From Auanema rhodensis (Eukaryota > Nematoda > Chromadorea > Rhabditida > Rhabditidae), in contig OZ059896.1 in NCBI GenBank assembly GCA_964057225.1, forward strand, positions 9,734,001 to 9,798,000: a stretch of 64,000 bases of DNA, read 5' to 3'. Below the pieces are notes generated by a model. That model worked only from the letters and a program-made list of their open reading frames with translations, was not told the origin of the DNA and searched no databases. This document shows, in pieces, positions 1-14,170 of this stretch; position 1 is the first letter of the stretch; every line of letters starts with the position of its first letter. The translations under genes were made by a program, and so were the position numbers.

Positions 1-98
1 CAGTTCGCTGCCTTCTTCTTTTTTCCTCGCGCATTTTCTATTTTTGATATTATATTATCAACTATTTAAGGTAATATACAAAAACTCGAATACTCAAA

Positions 99-2348
99 AT
101 GGTCGGTAAGATTCAAGGAGGAGATGTTGTTGAGATGCAAGGAGATGAGATGACCAGGTATGAACTTGAGCTTCGCATTTAAAAAAAAGTGAAGGGATCT
201 GGAGCTTCACATTTAAAAAAGTGAAGGGAACTCTAAGAAACTAGCATTTATTAGAAATAGTAAGGAATAATAAACAATGTATAGTTGGTTTATCATATTG
301 TTGCTGAACTATTCTACATCATTCTATAATTTGATGTTGTGATATTGTTTATATGAGATTTTTCTAGAAATTAAGTTTAAAGAGGATGAGGGGGCGGAAA
401 AAAGAATTGATAGAAGCGACAGTTGAACCTACGATTTGTAATAGATGTCATTCTTGTGTGTTGCAAAGAGTTGTCGGACCATATTGTATTTATCGAACGA
501 TATCATTAGGACGAGACCTACTCATCGTCTGCTCGATAGACATTTTAGAACTGGTTCGGTTCTAATTTCATTATCTCCATTGTAGTATACCGTCGATGGT
601 CTTTTTTCTTGGCTTTTTTTATCATCATAGTTTCTATTATAGAAAATTTCGCTTAGTTTTTGATAGTCGTTTTGGATTTTTATCCAATTCAAAATGACAA
701 ATGGTGTAAAACGCTGAAAAAAGAAAGGCCATTCCCTTGAAAATACGAGGATGAAACAAAAAAAAAAGTTCTGATTGATACTATGGTGGCGTGAGCTAGT
801 TTGATAAGGTGACAGGTTGATGCTATGTGTTTCAAATTTGGCATCAGATATGAGCAAAGTTTCAAGAATGTGTGTACTACAAATAATGCTTCATTATCTC
901 ATTTCGGTTTCTGGAAAGCTATCAGATAACGTAATGATTACATGTGTATGATGCTTTGATGATTGCTCAATAGACCAAAAATAACTTTTTTATTAGTTTA
1001 AGCTTCTTTCAGAATCATCTGGGATCTCATCAAGGAAAAGCTCATCTTCCCATTCGTTGATCTTAACATTCACTTCTTCGATCTTGGAATTGAGCACCGT
1101 GATGCCACCAACGATCAAGTCACCATTGATGCTGCTGAGGCTACTCTTAAGTACAATGTTGCCGTCAAGTGCGCCACCATTACTCCTGATGAGGCCAGAG
1201 TTGAAGAGTTCAAGTTGAAGAAAATGTGGAAGTCCCCCAACGGAACCATCCGTAATATCCTCGGAGGAACCGTTTTCCGTGAGCCAATCATTGTCTCCAA
1301 TGTTCCACGTCTTGTTAACACCTGGTCCAAGCCAATCATCATTGGACGTCATGCCCACGGAGATCAATACAAAGCCACTGACTTCGTTGTTCCATCTGCT
1401 GGAAAGCTTCAAATTAAGTTTGTCCCAGCTGACGGATCTGAACCAATCGAGCATGAGGTCTACGAATTCAAGACTCCAGGAGTCTCTCTCTCCATGTACA
1501 ACACTGACGAATCCATCAGGTTTGATTGTATTGGCAAGGATATTTCATAGTAAAACTATTTTAGAGATTTCGCTCATTCATCTTTCAAGTATGCTTTGGG
1601 ACGTAAATACCCTCTCTACCTTTCTACCAAGAACACCATCTTGAAGAAGTATGATGGACGTTTCAAGGATATCTTCGCTGAGATCTACCCACAATACGAA
1701 GCTGAATTCAAGGCTGCCGGAATCTGGTACGAGCACCGTCTTATCGACGATATGGTTGCTCAAGCCATGAAGTCCGACGGAGGATTCGTCTGGGCCTGCA
1801 AGAACTACGACGGAGATGTTCAATCTGATTCCGTTGCTCAAGGTTTTTTTTAGTAATTTTTAGATGATATTTTAATTTATAATAATTCAGGATACGGATC
1901 CCTTGGACTTATGACTTCCGTCCTTATCTGCCCCGATGGCAAGACCGTTGAAGCCGAAGCTGCTCACGGAACCGTCACTAGACACTACAGAATGCACCAA
2001 AAGGGACAAGAAACCTCTACTAACCCTATTGCTTCTATCTTTGCCTGGAGCCGTGGTCTTTCCCACAGAGCCAAGCTCGATGGAAATGCCGAACTTAGCG
2101 CTTTCGCCGAAAACCTTGAGAAGGTCTGCATTGAAACTATGGAGTCCGGATTCATGACCAAGGATTTGGCTATTTGCATCAAGGGAAACAAGTAAGTATT
2201 TCTATATTGTTTGAATATTTTTTTTTTAAATATTTGAAATCATGATAACACATATTAAATTTGCAGCGTTACTCGTGCCGATTACCTCAACACCTTCGAG
2301 TTCCTCGACAAGCTTGCCGAAAACTTGGCTAAGAAGCAAGCTCAATAA
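99..2348 (+). CDS. idh-1: Cytosolic NADP-dependent isocitrate dehydrogenase
   Basis: Oxidative decarboxylation of isocitrate to 2-oxoglutarate with production of NADPH. Five exons join in frame: 99-157, 1013-1519, 1565-1842, 1891-2191 and 2267-2348, giving 408 aa, the usual size of the eukaryotic NADP enzyme. Seen: N-terminus [20 protein letters not shown], then [10 protein letters not shown], the substrate-loop region around [19 protein letters not shown], and the isocitrate/isopropylmalate dehydrogenase signature region [19 protein letters not shown] near residues 269-287, followed by [11 protein letters not shown]. There is no mitochondrial presequence, and the C-terminus (AKKQAQ) is not a peroxisomal signal, so a cytosolic location is inferred. 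Intron 1 is about 855 nt, the others 45-75 nt. Codon use is strongly biased (GGA, CCA, CGT, C-ending), unlike the AT-rich neighbours, as expected for high expression. An AATAAA lies at 2447-2452. It converges on the next gene. Confidence 0.95.
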
Positions 2349-2832
2349 ATACCATTAGGCATTATAATATTGTAATGTGATAAGCGACGCTGGTTGTGAT
2401 CATCTTTAATTTTGTACAAGTTTTATCCTTTTTCATATTGGAATTTAATAAATTAAATGTTTTATAATAAAAAGATACAGAATATTTTACAATGCCCGAT
2501 GTTATGAGAAAACATAATACCAAAAAAAAAAGATCATAATGAAAAGGAAAATGCATTTAATTGCCACAAATAAAAACAAATCAAGAATTAACAGGAGACG
2601 GTGAAGAAAACTGACGAAGGACTATGCTGTGTGTGAAAGAATATTATAAAGAAGATATCGTGTTGTTATATAATATCATGGCTATCCATAATATATAACC
2701 AAATTTCTACTAATATATAGTTAATGATTTTACCAGAATATACCGGAATTCAGTTTTCTAGTAATATCTTCTAATACAAATTATAGACAGTCACATAGTA
2801 ATATTGTTTTGAACAGCATAAAAATCGCAAAA
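2349..2832. terminator. Convergent 3' ends
   Basis: The 484 bases between the stop codons of idh-1 (+) and the unrecognised gene (-). AATAAA at 2447-2452 on the plus strand serves idh-1. No gene in between. Confidence 0.5.
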
Positions 2833-5800
2833 TTATTCCGTTTGTTCATGACAAATATCGGCAAATTCTGATGAACGTAATGCTGATTTAATCATTTTTT
2901 TTAACATAGCATATCGAGGTACGATGGGATACATTCTTGTAGTATCATAACGATTACTTAGCTCCTTAAATATAATTATAAATATAATTAATTAAAATAT
3001 AAAAATTACTTTCACAATTCTTCGAAGACCCAAATATTTTTTAATCAGTTTATATAGTGAAGAATACATAAGTTCACAATCTTTTGTTAATTCATCTGTT
3101 TTTTTGGCTGAAATAATATAAATTTTTGAATAATTAAATTATATTTAAGATATATGGTATAAATTAATATAAAAGAGGAACAAAGACAAACCTCTTATTG
3201 AATCATATAATGATTGATCCAATTTTGTTTCGGTAACCCTACCCATCATTGTCGAACTTAGTAATGCGCCTATACCAGTAGCTGGTACTGATGTAGCTGA
3301 TGAAGAATCTTCTAATAGTTGAATAACTCTGGAAAAATATATGAAAATGATTGAATTCATAATGATTATGAAGAATCATACTTGACAACATATTCATTTG
3401 ATTCTTCTCCACCATCTTGAGTTGGAATATCTAATAGTTTCCAATACTGTTTTTCAAGCATAACCACCTAAAAAACACAAAATACATTGAAATATTATTA
3501 ATATTTAATATTTAATTCAATTTTAATAACAAAATACTTACTTCTCGAACGCTTTGTTGTAATTTCATGTAACGCAAAATAGGATTATCATCTTTACCTT
3601 TTAGATAATCTTCTTGCAACGCTTTTAATCCATTTTTTAATCGTCTAAAAATATATAAAATTATAAAATTAATTTAAAACCTATTACTATATACCTGTAT
3701 GGCTCAAGAATCCTACTTCTTGTTCTATTAAGTTTGTAAGCAGTGTTGATCAAATTATCTCGGCTCGATCCTAAATTGAACATTTGTATGTTTTCATGTT
3801 TTCTGCCAAAAATGAAACAATGATTTTACTTTGACAAAAGATTTATATCATATGTTGTGATTTGATTTGGAAACAGCTGGATGTTATTGTATAAAATAAA
3901 ATCTGATTGAATGTACTTACTTCCTGGCGTGACGAATGTTGGCACATCAGAAGAGCCATCTTTGGCCATAGACAATAATATATTGAACATGAGATCCTGA
4001 ACAAAACAAATACATATGATTTATGGGTTATTTTACTATTTATATATTTTATAAACTAAAACTTTTTCTTCTCAAACTCATGTATAAATTCTAATCAGTT
4101 ATATAAGAGCTTCACAATTTACATACATTTTACAATATAGAGTTGCTAAAATTTTACTTTGAAATAAGAAAAAGTATAATATTCTTGATGAAAAAGTATA
4201 ATTTCGAATTAATTATATCAATATATTATAATCTAAACTGATTTTTCTTAATAAGAAAAAAATTATGATTAGTCTTATTAATATAATATAATATTATATT
4301 ATGCTAAAAGAAATATGAAAAATTCATCAAACTGCATCTTAAATAAAGACAATTTTCTTAAAATCACTATGTGAAGAGTCCAATTTATTCACATAGTTTA
4401 TAAGAATACATATATGAAGGTTATGAATAAAATAGGGAATATCTTGACAAACAAGAAGAGTAAGTAGAGATTAGATAAAGATTAGTCGTAATGGGAAATT
4501 AGCAAAGATGAAGCTTAAAGCCTTTTTAATAAGATAAAGGAACTGATGTTTCATATGTTATTTCATGATTTCATCCATTTATATCAATTTCATTTCATAA
4601 TCTTCGATTTCAATATGCTCCACCCTTTTAAAGACTATATTATTTGATCTAATAGCTATTTTATTAAATATATTGTATATTCAAGTATATACTTGTTAGT
4701 TTGGTTACTATTACTGCTTATTCAATTATGCTTTTTCTAATCCAAAAATATAAAGTGGAAATTTCAGCTCGGTTTTCTTCCCTCCTTATAACAATTGCAG
4801 AGAAAAAAAAAAGATTTTTTTTTGGTTAAATAAAACTTTTCTAAACCACAGGAAGTAACATGTGGACATATGGAGAGGCCAAATAAATGATGTGAAGGAT
4901 ACATACATACATATATTTTTTTTCTTTTAAAAAATTGTTGTTTGGTTGTTCAACATCTTTTAAACGTAAAATAAACAATAAATTTAAATCAAAAAAATAT
5001 TTTTAATGTATGTATAGTCTTATAAAAAAATTTTGAGAACATTTATATTTTTATAATTTAGATAGATTATGTATATCTTAAAATATTTGTTTCATAAAAC
5101 ATAAATATAACTATATATTTATATATTTTTAGGAATTCAATTAAAAGAAAATAAAGAATAAAAAAACAAAAAAATAGAAGCTTATATGATTAAGCTGTTA
5201 CAACTAATAATTTTTCTGAAGATGTCTACTAGCTTCTAGTTTTGGTTTTACCGCTATTGTTTTCTTCCCAAGGGTCTAATTTTTTCGGCCTTTCGGCTAA
5301 CTGAGAAAAAGCAGAAGAAATACTTAAAATGGTCCATATGCTAAAGTTTTAAAACAAAAAAAAAACAATTTTAGCGTTTATAGTATGGAATATCTTCATA
5401 TTTTTACTAATTTACATAAATATATATATACATATATATATATAGGTTAGTAAGGTATAAGTATTGTACTCAACTATGTTATTAAATTTTTTTAAAATAT
5501 AAAATTCAAATATTATAAAAGAAAAAGATAAAAGAAATAAAAAAATTATAATATTAAGTTGTATATACCTTTATTTAATAAAAATATGTCTTCTTTAATG
5601 ATTCTAGCAATATTTTCATGATGTATTAATGAATAAATATAAAGAATCAAGCATTTTTTTGATGAATCAACTTCAAAAATGAAATGAATATCCAATTTTT
5701 TTTCGATTCATTAGAAAAAAAAACTAAAATATAAGAAAGAGAATAAGATAGTAAGACTAATTTCAAACGTCATTCTTTCTTACATCAAAAAATAATTCGT

Positions 5801-8800
5801 TTTAATTTTTGAGAATAAAGGAAACGAAAAAGCTTCAATTTTTCCATTTTTTTGTATTTAAGGATTTAACAAATACCATTTTTATTCACTGCAATGAGTA
5901 TTCTTTCTGAATAGATAGGATGAAAGTAAATGATAAGCTAAAGGAATATAAAGCTTAATAAGCTAGAATTGAACCATATGCATCTGGTGAGAGGGGGGGA
6001 GGGAACTGCTAGAGGAAGGGAGAGGCAGGGTGATATAACTTGTCAATGAGACACTGAAATGGAACGAAAAAGAAAAGGATTAGTCAAAGAGTTCAGCCAG
6101 AGTAGAGGGTTAGATTGAAAAAGAGAGAGAGAGAGGGAGAGAGTGAGAGAGACAGACAGAAAGAAAGAGAGAGAGATAAAGGGATATAAACGATAAATAA
6201 AGCTGAAATCAACTAAATGGGAGGGGAAGGTAAAACAAAAAAAAAGTATTTTTCTATTTATATGTATACAAAGGTGTATATATTTACAAATAATTCATAT
6301 AACCGATTATAACATAATCTTTATAACAGATATGGCTATTATATTTCCTAAATTCTAATCTTCTATGCACTTTCTCATCCCTCTCACTGACATGATTTTT
6401 CTCTTTTTAAAATTCTTCCAGCTTTTTTATTTTTTTTCTCTATTATTGACTATTCAATCTTAGTTTTCAAGTTGCGTCTGTCCATCAATCTTACGTTTTT
6501 AATAAAAAATAACGTTTCGGCTAGGTCTATTTAGCTAAGCTTTCCACAATTTTTTATTCTGAGGATGGATGAAGACTCGAAAATTTTAAAGAGAATCAAA
6601 GAAATATCAAAGCAAAACAAAAGAGTTCGGCGCAAACACAAGGAGAAAAAAAGTATTCCAAGTGAGGAATCCGAAGTCAGACAACGGCAAAGCTACAGAT
6701 GAAAAGGAAACAAAGGCATACGTAGGCATTATTGTGGAAAAGGATGTGAATAGCCGTGAGCCAAGATATGTGTCTCTGTGTAGGAAGATGAAAAATGCCC
6801 TTAGGACATGCATAACGCTTGATAGCTCCCAGAAAGGCGGAGCTTTTATAATTTTATTTCGAATTTTCTTAATAGGAGACAAAAAGAAGATAGGTTTAAG
6901 TAGAAAATGCTTTTGATGAGATCTTATTCTTCGACTTTCATGTCGAATTCAGAAGCTGACACAAAAAGTTGTATGAAGAATGCTAGCTCATCAGAAAATA
7001 TATATTACTCAAACAGACTTTAATATGCTTAGCTGAGTTGAGTAAAAGTGAAACCAAGAAGAAAAGCTGGAAATATATGGTTGAACGAACATTGTAAGCA
7101 AGTGAGAATTCGCATTTTGAGGCAACTCAGAATTTTTCGGAAGTTGATTTTTAAGTTATTATGACTGTAGCAATGAAACGAAACTTAGTAGAAAAATAAG
7201 AAAATTAGTAAACCACAAGTTAAAAAATATCTATACACATATCTTTATATACACAACATATATACATATTATGTAGATGCTCTATGCCGTTCCGTTTTCT
7301 GTTGACATAGTCGGTACACTTTTTTAAATCTGACATCTGAATTCAACTGATATAAGTAGATAGAAAAGGAAGATGGTAGAAAACAAGTCAATTATATTGA
7401 CTGTGATCAAGTCATGTTATCCGTTTAGAAATTCTCTCATTTTATTCTTGTCACCAACTTCCTATTTATCTTTCCTGTTCCTCTTTCACTGCAAAGCTTT
7501 CATGCGTTGTCTCTCGGTTCTAATACTCCATATTCGTGTCTCCACTGCATCACTCTTCTCTCCATTTCACCTACTCCTTACTGATTTCCGTTTTTAGTAT
7601 GCTCACGCTTCTTTTCTTCAGAATATGATATGGTTTTGGAAGATGAACATCTGGTTGTAGCAAGCATTACAAATAACAAAACAATATTTTTTTTTGAAGT
7701 TGCATGAGATTTCGTGTTTGAAATCAATTCAAAGAATAAGTCGTCACGAATTATATTTTGTTTCTCATACTGCTTCATTGCATCTTATGTTATACGGAAA
7801 AACTAAATTCATCAAATTTAATATTTATTTTATTTAAAAATAAAATAAAATAAATATTAGTCAAACTACATATAAAGAGTAATACACATGTGCTTGTATA
7901 CATGTATATCTATGTATGTAAGTGTTTTTATTCTTCAAAATATATCTTTATGTTGATGAATCTATTACAAAACTGTCAAATGCTTAATTACATTAGATTA
8001 TTATAGATATTTTAATTAAAAATAAGAAGAAAAAGATTTATAAAAGAGAATTAAGTTTCACAATGTGTTGAACAAGGAAGAATATACCAAAAGCATTTGA
8101 GCAAAACACAAAGATAATATCCAATTTGTTTAGAAAAAAATTTTAATTGATGTAATCATCCATTTTAAGTACATTTATAATGACAATAATTAGGTGAAAA
8201 CTGTGGCAATTGGCTGATATAATTTTGGCTTTTGGCTCCAAAACGAACATAATGTCTAACGAGAGGGTAATGAAATAAGGGAAATATCCAAAACATTATT
8301 GGATACATGTCTTGAAATTCAAAATAAATATCAGAAAATAATGCACAAAAATTCCTTTATCGTGATGCTTTAATAAATTTATTAAAAATTGAAAATATTG
8401 AATTGAAGCGATGAGATAGACAAGCCAAATTTAAAAAAAGAATACTAACCAACATTCTTAAGTTTAATTCATTCTAGAAAAGAAAAACTGAAAGTTTCAA
8501 ATGTTATCTCAAAGTTTAGAGTATTTTACATAAATAACAAATAAGGATAATATCTTTACATTACTAATATATTTATAGGGAAATGAAATAATGCCATGAA
8601 AGTTATTTGAACTTCTTCATTTGATAAAAAAAAATAAATAAAAAACTGCTTAAAATGAATAAAGTAATCAATAATTCATAAAGTTTAATTGTTTTTATTT
8701 AATTTAAAATTCACATAGCCATTTTTTGAACTTATTTAATGGCAATATTATACGTTAATTATTGAATTAAAATTAGATCTTAAAAAAAACTTTCAAAAGA

Positions 8801-11800
8801 TGAAACTATTCTCTATGAATATATGTATTTACAGCTGTAGGATAAAGCAAGTTCAATTTTTTTATTTTAATTCTAGTTTATGTGATGAAATATTTAGCTA
8901 CAAGTATTAAAAGTTCGAAAGAATGTCTAGTATATGAAAAAAATATGGAGAGACTGAACAATTTTTCCAAAACATTTACTTGTAATTTTGAAAAAAAGTC
9001 ATATAAGCTCCTTTTCAAGACAAAACAAAGAGTTTTCTATTGTGAATGAACAGTTAGCTATCCAAAATGTTAAAAGTCTGGGTATAGTCCAGTAAAGCAA
9101 AAGACTGCCTGGCCATTTTGTTGCTGTGCTGTCCGTATCGCTCGTCAACATGTTCTCTTATAAACGGCTTCTGAATACCAAGTAGACCGTAAAACGCTTA
9201 ATATCTTCCACAATAATAAAGAAAATGGGTAAAATTGAGAGAAGAAATGTCTGTCATTTCATGGTTTTTTTTCAATTTGGTCAAAACTACATCAGCAGCT
9301 TATTTTGGTGGTAAAAGCATTTGTTCTACGAAACGTTATATTTCGGTCATTTAGTGTGAGATTCATTAAGATGAATTGGCGAACGCCATGTAAGAATATA
9401 CGAAAAAAAATCCAAATAGCTTGAAATTACTATGCTTTAATGAATTTCCTCAGAAGTAATTTTATATATCGGCTCAGTATTCTTGCAGCGGAAAAAAAAG
9501 TTTCAAGTGAAAAGAGAAAATCGAAAAGAGCAGAATAAGAAGAAAGAGCTATAAAATGATTGTGTGGATGATTTTTTAATTATAATCAATGAAAACGAAT
9601 TATTTTGGAAAAGAAAAACAAAAAAGTTATGTATGGAATATATATGAGAACAGGGTAAGCCAATGAGAACGTAAAAAATAAAAGTCCAACTATGATTGTT
9701 ATAGCGGAAAATAGCAGTAACGATTCATATTAGCAACAAGTTTTCAAAATTATAAGCTTTATGAGACTTTATGAGAGAGAGAGAGAGAGGGAAAGAAGGA
9801 AGGAATGTTGACTGACAGTAAATGTTGAATGAAATAACATTATGAAGGGCAAGGTTGAACAGAAAATGAAAGCATCGAAAGATCTGTGGAATGAGAGGGA
9901 AAAAAGGGAGATTCAGAAGAGATATAGATAGAGAGATTCAGAGTTCAAAAGAAAAAGATCCAAGTTTGAACTTATACTGATGCATCTTCTCTGAAACATG
10001 TAAAGGATTTTAGACACCAAATGCTCAAAATATTTTCTGCACTTTATTGGAAGAAAGATTTTGAAATCCTAAGATATCGTGAGTAAAATAGTATTTGTTG
10101 GGAAATATTTTGATTATAAAATGAAAATATAAAGAATTCTAAGCAGAATTTAGCTAAATATAACAAAAAATGGCGAGTATTATTCATTAAGGAAAATATG
10201 AGAATTACATAAAAATAACAGTATTAATGAATGTTGGTATTAAAGAAATAAGCCAATACCGAAGGTATTCCGGGAATTTAGAGAATTTTCTTAGTTTCTT
10301 AGCAAAATATTTTTAAAACTCTAAAACACATACATATTCTTGACTAGAATATCAGGAAAATAGCGCTGAGATAGATAAGGAAAATTAGTAGCCGAGTGAA
10401 AAAGGACATTGATGGATGCAGCTCAATAAAATGCAACAAAAGACTGAAAAAAACAAAACAACAACAAAAGAGATTTTGAAAAATATTCAAAGTGAGAATA
10501 TGTACATAAAATCATTAGTTAGATGTGAATTATATGAATTTTATATGAAAACGTATAATGATCAGAGATGAGCTTATGATTTCATCTTTTGGCGTGTAAA
10601 TTTTCTTATTCTCGGAAACATGCTGATATTTGAAGCCGAAGTTTTTAAAAGTTTTGTAACGAACATGAAAAAAGATGAAGAAAAAAGCTTGCTCTTAAGA
10701 AATGAGCTTGAGTATTGCATTAGCCATGAGAATTAAAGTTGTGTTCCTGAGCCGTTATGTTGGCACATGACAATGGGTCCAGGAAAGAATCATGCAGAAA
10801 ATCGAAATATGGACTTCAATGTATGACAATAAGAACTAAAATTGGAGCAAGATAGCAGAGAATTTAGAGAGTTTACACCTTGAAGATTTGAAAATTGATA
10901 TGTTCCACTTTTTGTCATCCATGATGGCCAATTGTATGAGAAATATGAGAGTAATCGAACTACTACAAACATTTTAGAATTAATTCAAATTTCATTTAAG
11001 GTTGCTTTACTGAGGCTTGGGATAATTAAAAGAAAAATCAGAACTAAAAGCAAAAATTGAGAGTAGAGAAAATGGAAAATTTCCATGCTTTCTTGTTTAA
11101 CATCCATAGCTGAGTATCGTACATAAGTTTTCTTTGTCTTTAATCTTCCTTTGCATCCTCTCTCTTTCACATTATTTTGCTTCTGCTCATCTGTACCGCC
11201 TCAATATTCCTGACAAATCTCTCACTCTTATTTTTTTCTTTCTTAGTCTCTCTTACTCTCTCTGTTGCTGCCTTCTCTCTCAACTGTCTCTTACATTTAT
11301 TTATTACTAAATAAGGTGTAAACACTTGAGCATACATATTTTTTTTTCGTTTTGGCACCTCATTGGCAAGCCTGTTCTTGAGTTAATAATTCGATTTTTC
11401 AAAATATGTATTTATACACATATATATATATTTTTTTTATGAATGTATCGATAAAAAATCTACTATTTACTATATTATATTTTATGCATTAAGAGCCAAA
11501 GTATGGGTGATGATGCACATGAAGCATCTGTTATTCCACAATCATTGACACAATGTCTGTCTTTAGTTCATCATCATCCTTTTCTTCTTTCAAACCATAA
11601 TAAAGATCATTAAAGTATTGAAGCAGGTCATAAGTCTTTCTTAATACTTTATTGACTCCATCTGTTCTTTAGCAACTTTTCAGAAATAGGAAGTTATTTG
11701 AATGAACTGCTTTTATCTATGGAATCATTTTACATATCAGAAAGTTAACAAGAAAAAACTGGAGATAAGGATATATCTATATATAGAAAGTTCAATAAAT

Positions 11801-14120
11801 TTTTAATAAAACATAATAATATCTTTTTTGATTATTGTACTTCAAATATGAAAAAAAACAGAATTATAGAAAAGATTAAATGGATTAATATTAATTGAAA
11901 AAGAAGAACAAGGATACTTTTATGAAGCCATTGATTAGACATCACTTGCACGTGAAAATATTATATTCAGATCATATTACTAATCCTAGTTGCAGCCGTT
12001 AAGTAAGTTAGTCATCCAATCTCTTATTTCTTACAAATTTGTTTTATGTTTATTTAAAATGTATGAAGTATACACAAAGATTATTGGGAAGCTTTTAAAG
12101 TTCAAACATGAAAGAGTATCTATTCTAACTGCTGATATCTTACATATTATATTTATTTGAGTACATGGTTTTTCAAGATCAAAATTTTCAATTTACTGCT
12201 ATAAACTACTTTTCAATTGTTCGATTTTTCAAGCAAAAAAAAAGAAAAAGAAAAGAAAGATATGAAAAAAAAAATATAATGAGCTCTAAAAATAGTTCAG
12301 CTCAAATTATACATATATCTATATATTTTTTTAAATATTCAATATTTATATATACATCTATACTATACTATACTATATAGTTCTCTCTAAGTGCCATGAT
12401 CGTTTAATTCAATATACTTTAATATAATATAACTATTATAAATAAAAGTTTGATGTTTTATTAAAATATGTCCACAATAGGTAGTATGACCACTATTATT
12501 ATTTTTTGGAGCTATAGAGCTATTCAATTCCATTTCTAATAAAAAAGTCAAAAATAGATTATGAGCTTTTGCAGCATAAATGACCAGGACACTCAAAATC
12601 TTTCGAACATTTTCAAACAAATAGGAGTTTTGAAGAGTTAGTTACCTAAGTCTACACAGGGAATTATGAATAATATTATAATAATTAGTAATTATAATAT
12701 TTTATAGATTATGAAATATAAAAAGATAATGATAATTTCATATAAAGCTGAGTTGATTAAACAATTTTATTTAATATTATTATTTCCCAGTAATTGAAAT
12801 TTGTATTAGCAATAAATAGAATGATAATCAACTGTGTTTAAATTAAATATATTAACTATAACTATTTTATAAATTAATATACGAAAGATTTTAAAAAAAA
12901 CTTACAAGTATATCATACATGGTTAGTGTAGATGCTTTATATCCAGTAGGTATACTGAATAAGTTCTACTTCAAAAGTCTAAATTTTCAAGAAGTTCGTG
13001 AAGAAGCAATAAAGAATGAAGTATTGACGAACATAGAGTTATGAATATTCACATATTCAAATAATAACATTTAGTAATAAATCTCAAAACTACTTTCACA
13101 TAATAGAATTGGAATTGATAGTATATCAGGTTGGTACAAACCATAGCCCGAAGAATCAACGCCATTTTAAAGTTTTCATTTCAATTTCGAATTTTAATTA
13201 GATTTCATATTATTCAATACCAATATTAAAAAAAAAAGATTTAAATTGGCTTTATTTCAAACAAGAAAAATTTTGAATGAATCTTTTAAATAGGTTTTTT
13301 ATTTTGAAATAATAATCATAATGAACAAAAAATTTTGAAAAAAAGTGCCTTGTTGTCGCTGATATGATAATATTTTATATGAAATATTACAGAAAAATGA
13401 ATATATAATGAGATATTTAAGACAAAAAAACTGTATAAAGAATGAAAAATAAAGGAGAATAGCTAAAAAAAGTTAGTTTATTGTATGTGCAAAATGGGAA
13501 ATAGAGGAAGAGTACAGTGGAAATGAGACATTCAATTCGTTTAATGTTAGTCAGATTTGATAGATGAATTGGATTTAGCTTTAATTTCTTTTAGATTTCG
13601 GTTAGGTCACATAATCAGAAAAAAGAGAAATAGAAAATAGTTTTATAATACTATTACAAAATTTAATTTTTTGAATAAGAAATCGTTAGGTTAGGTTATA
13701 ACAATTGGAAACGTTTCTGAATAAATTTTCAATAATACTAGAGATAGCTATGAATAAAAGAAAATTTAAGTAATATCCTGTCATCTAATGAATGATTAGA
13801 ATGAGCAAAAGAACTGAATTGGAACTCTTCTCTTTTAAAAATATAAATAAATCATTAACTTTTGATAACTAATTTGCTATTTAACTTGAAAAAGCCATTG
13901 ATAAGTATGTGTTCAACATAGACATCTCGTGGGAAACGGCTTGAAAAATGCTTCTCTCCGACAAAATCTTGTATAAAAATTTTTATATGAATTCAATATA
14001 TTATGAAAATAAAAAAAATATATATATAAATCAAAAAAAATGAAATAAAAATATTTTATGAATTTCAAAAAAATTTTTATTTTACACTTAAAAGATTTTA
14101 CATAATATATTTTAGTAAAT

Positions 14121-14170
<50 letters not shown>

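Noticed and set aside
993-1841. Open frames on the minus strand and alternative plus frames across idh-1
   Set aside because: They lie antisense or out of frame to exons whose spliced product is an unmistakable isocitrate dehydrogenase.
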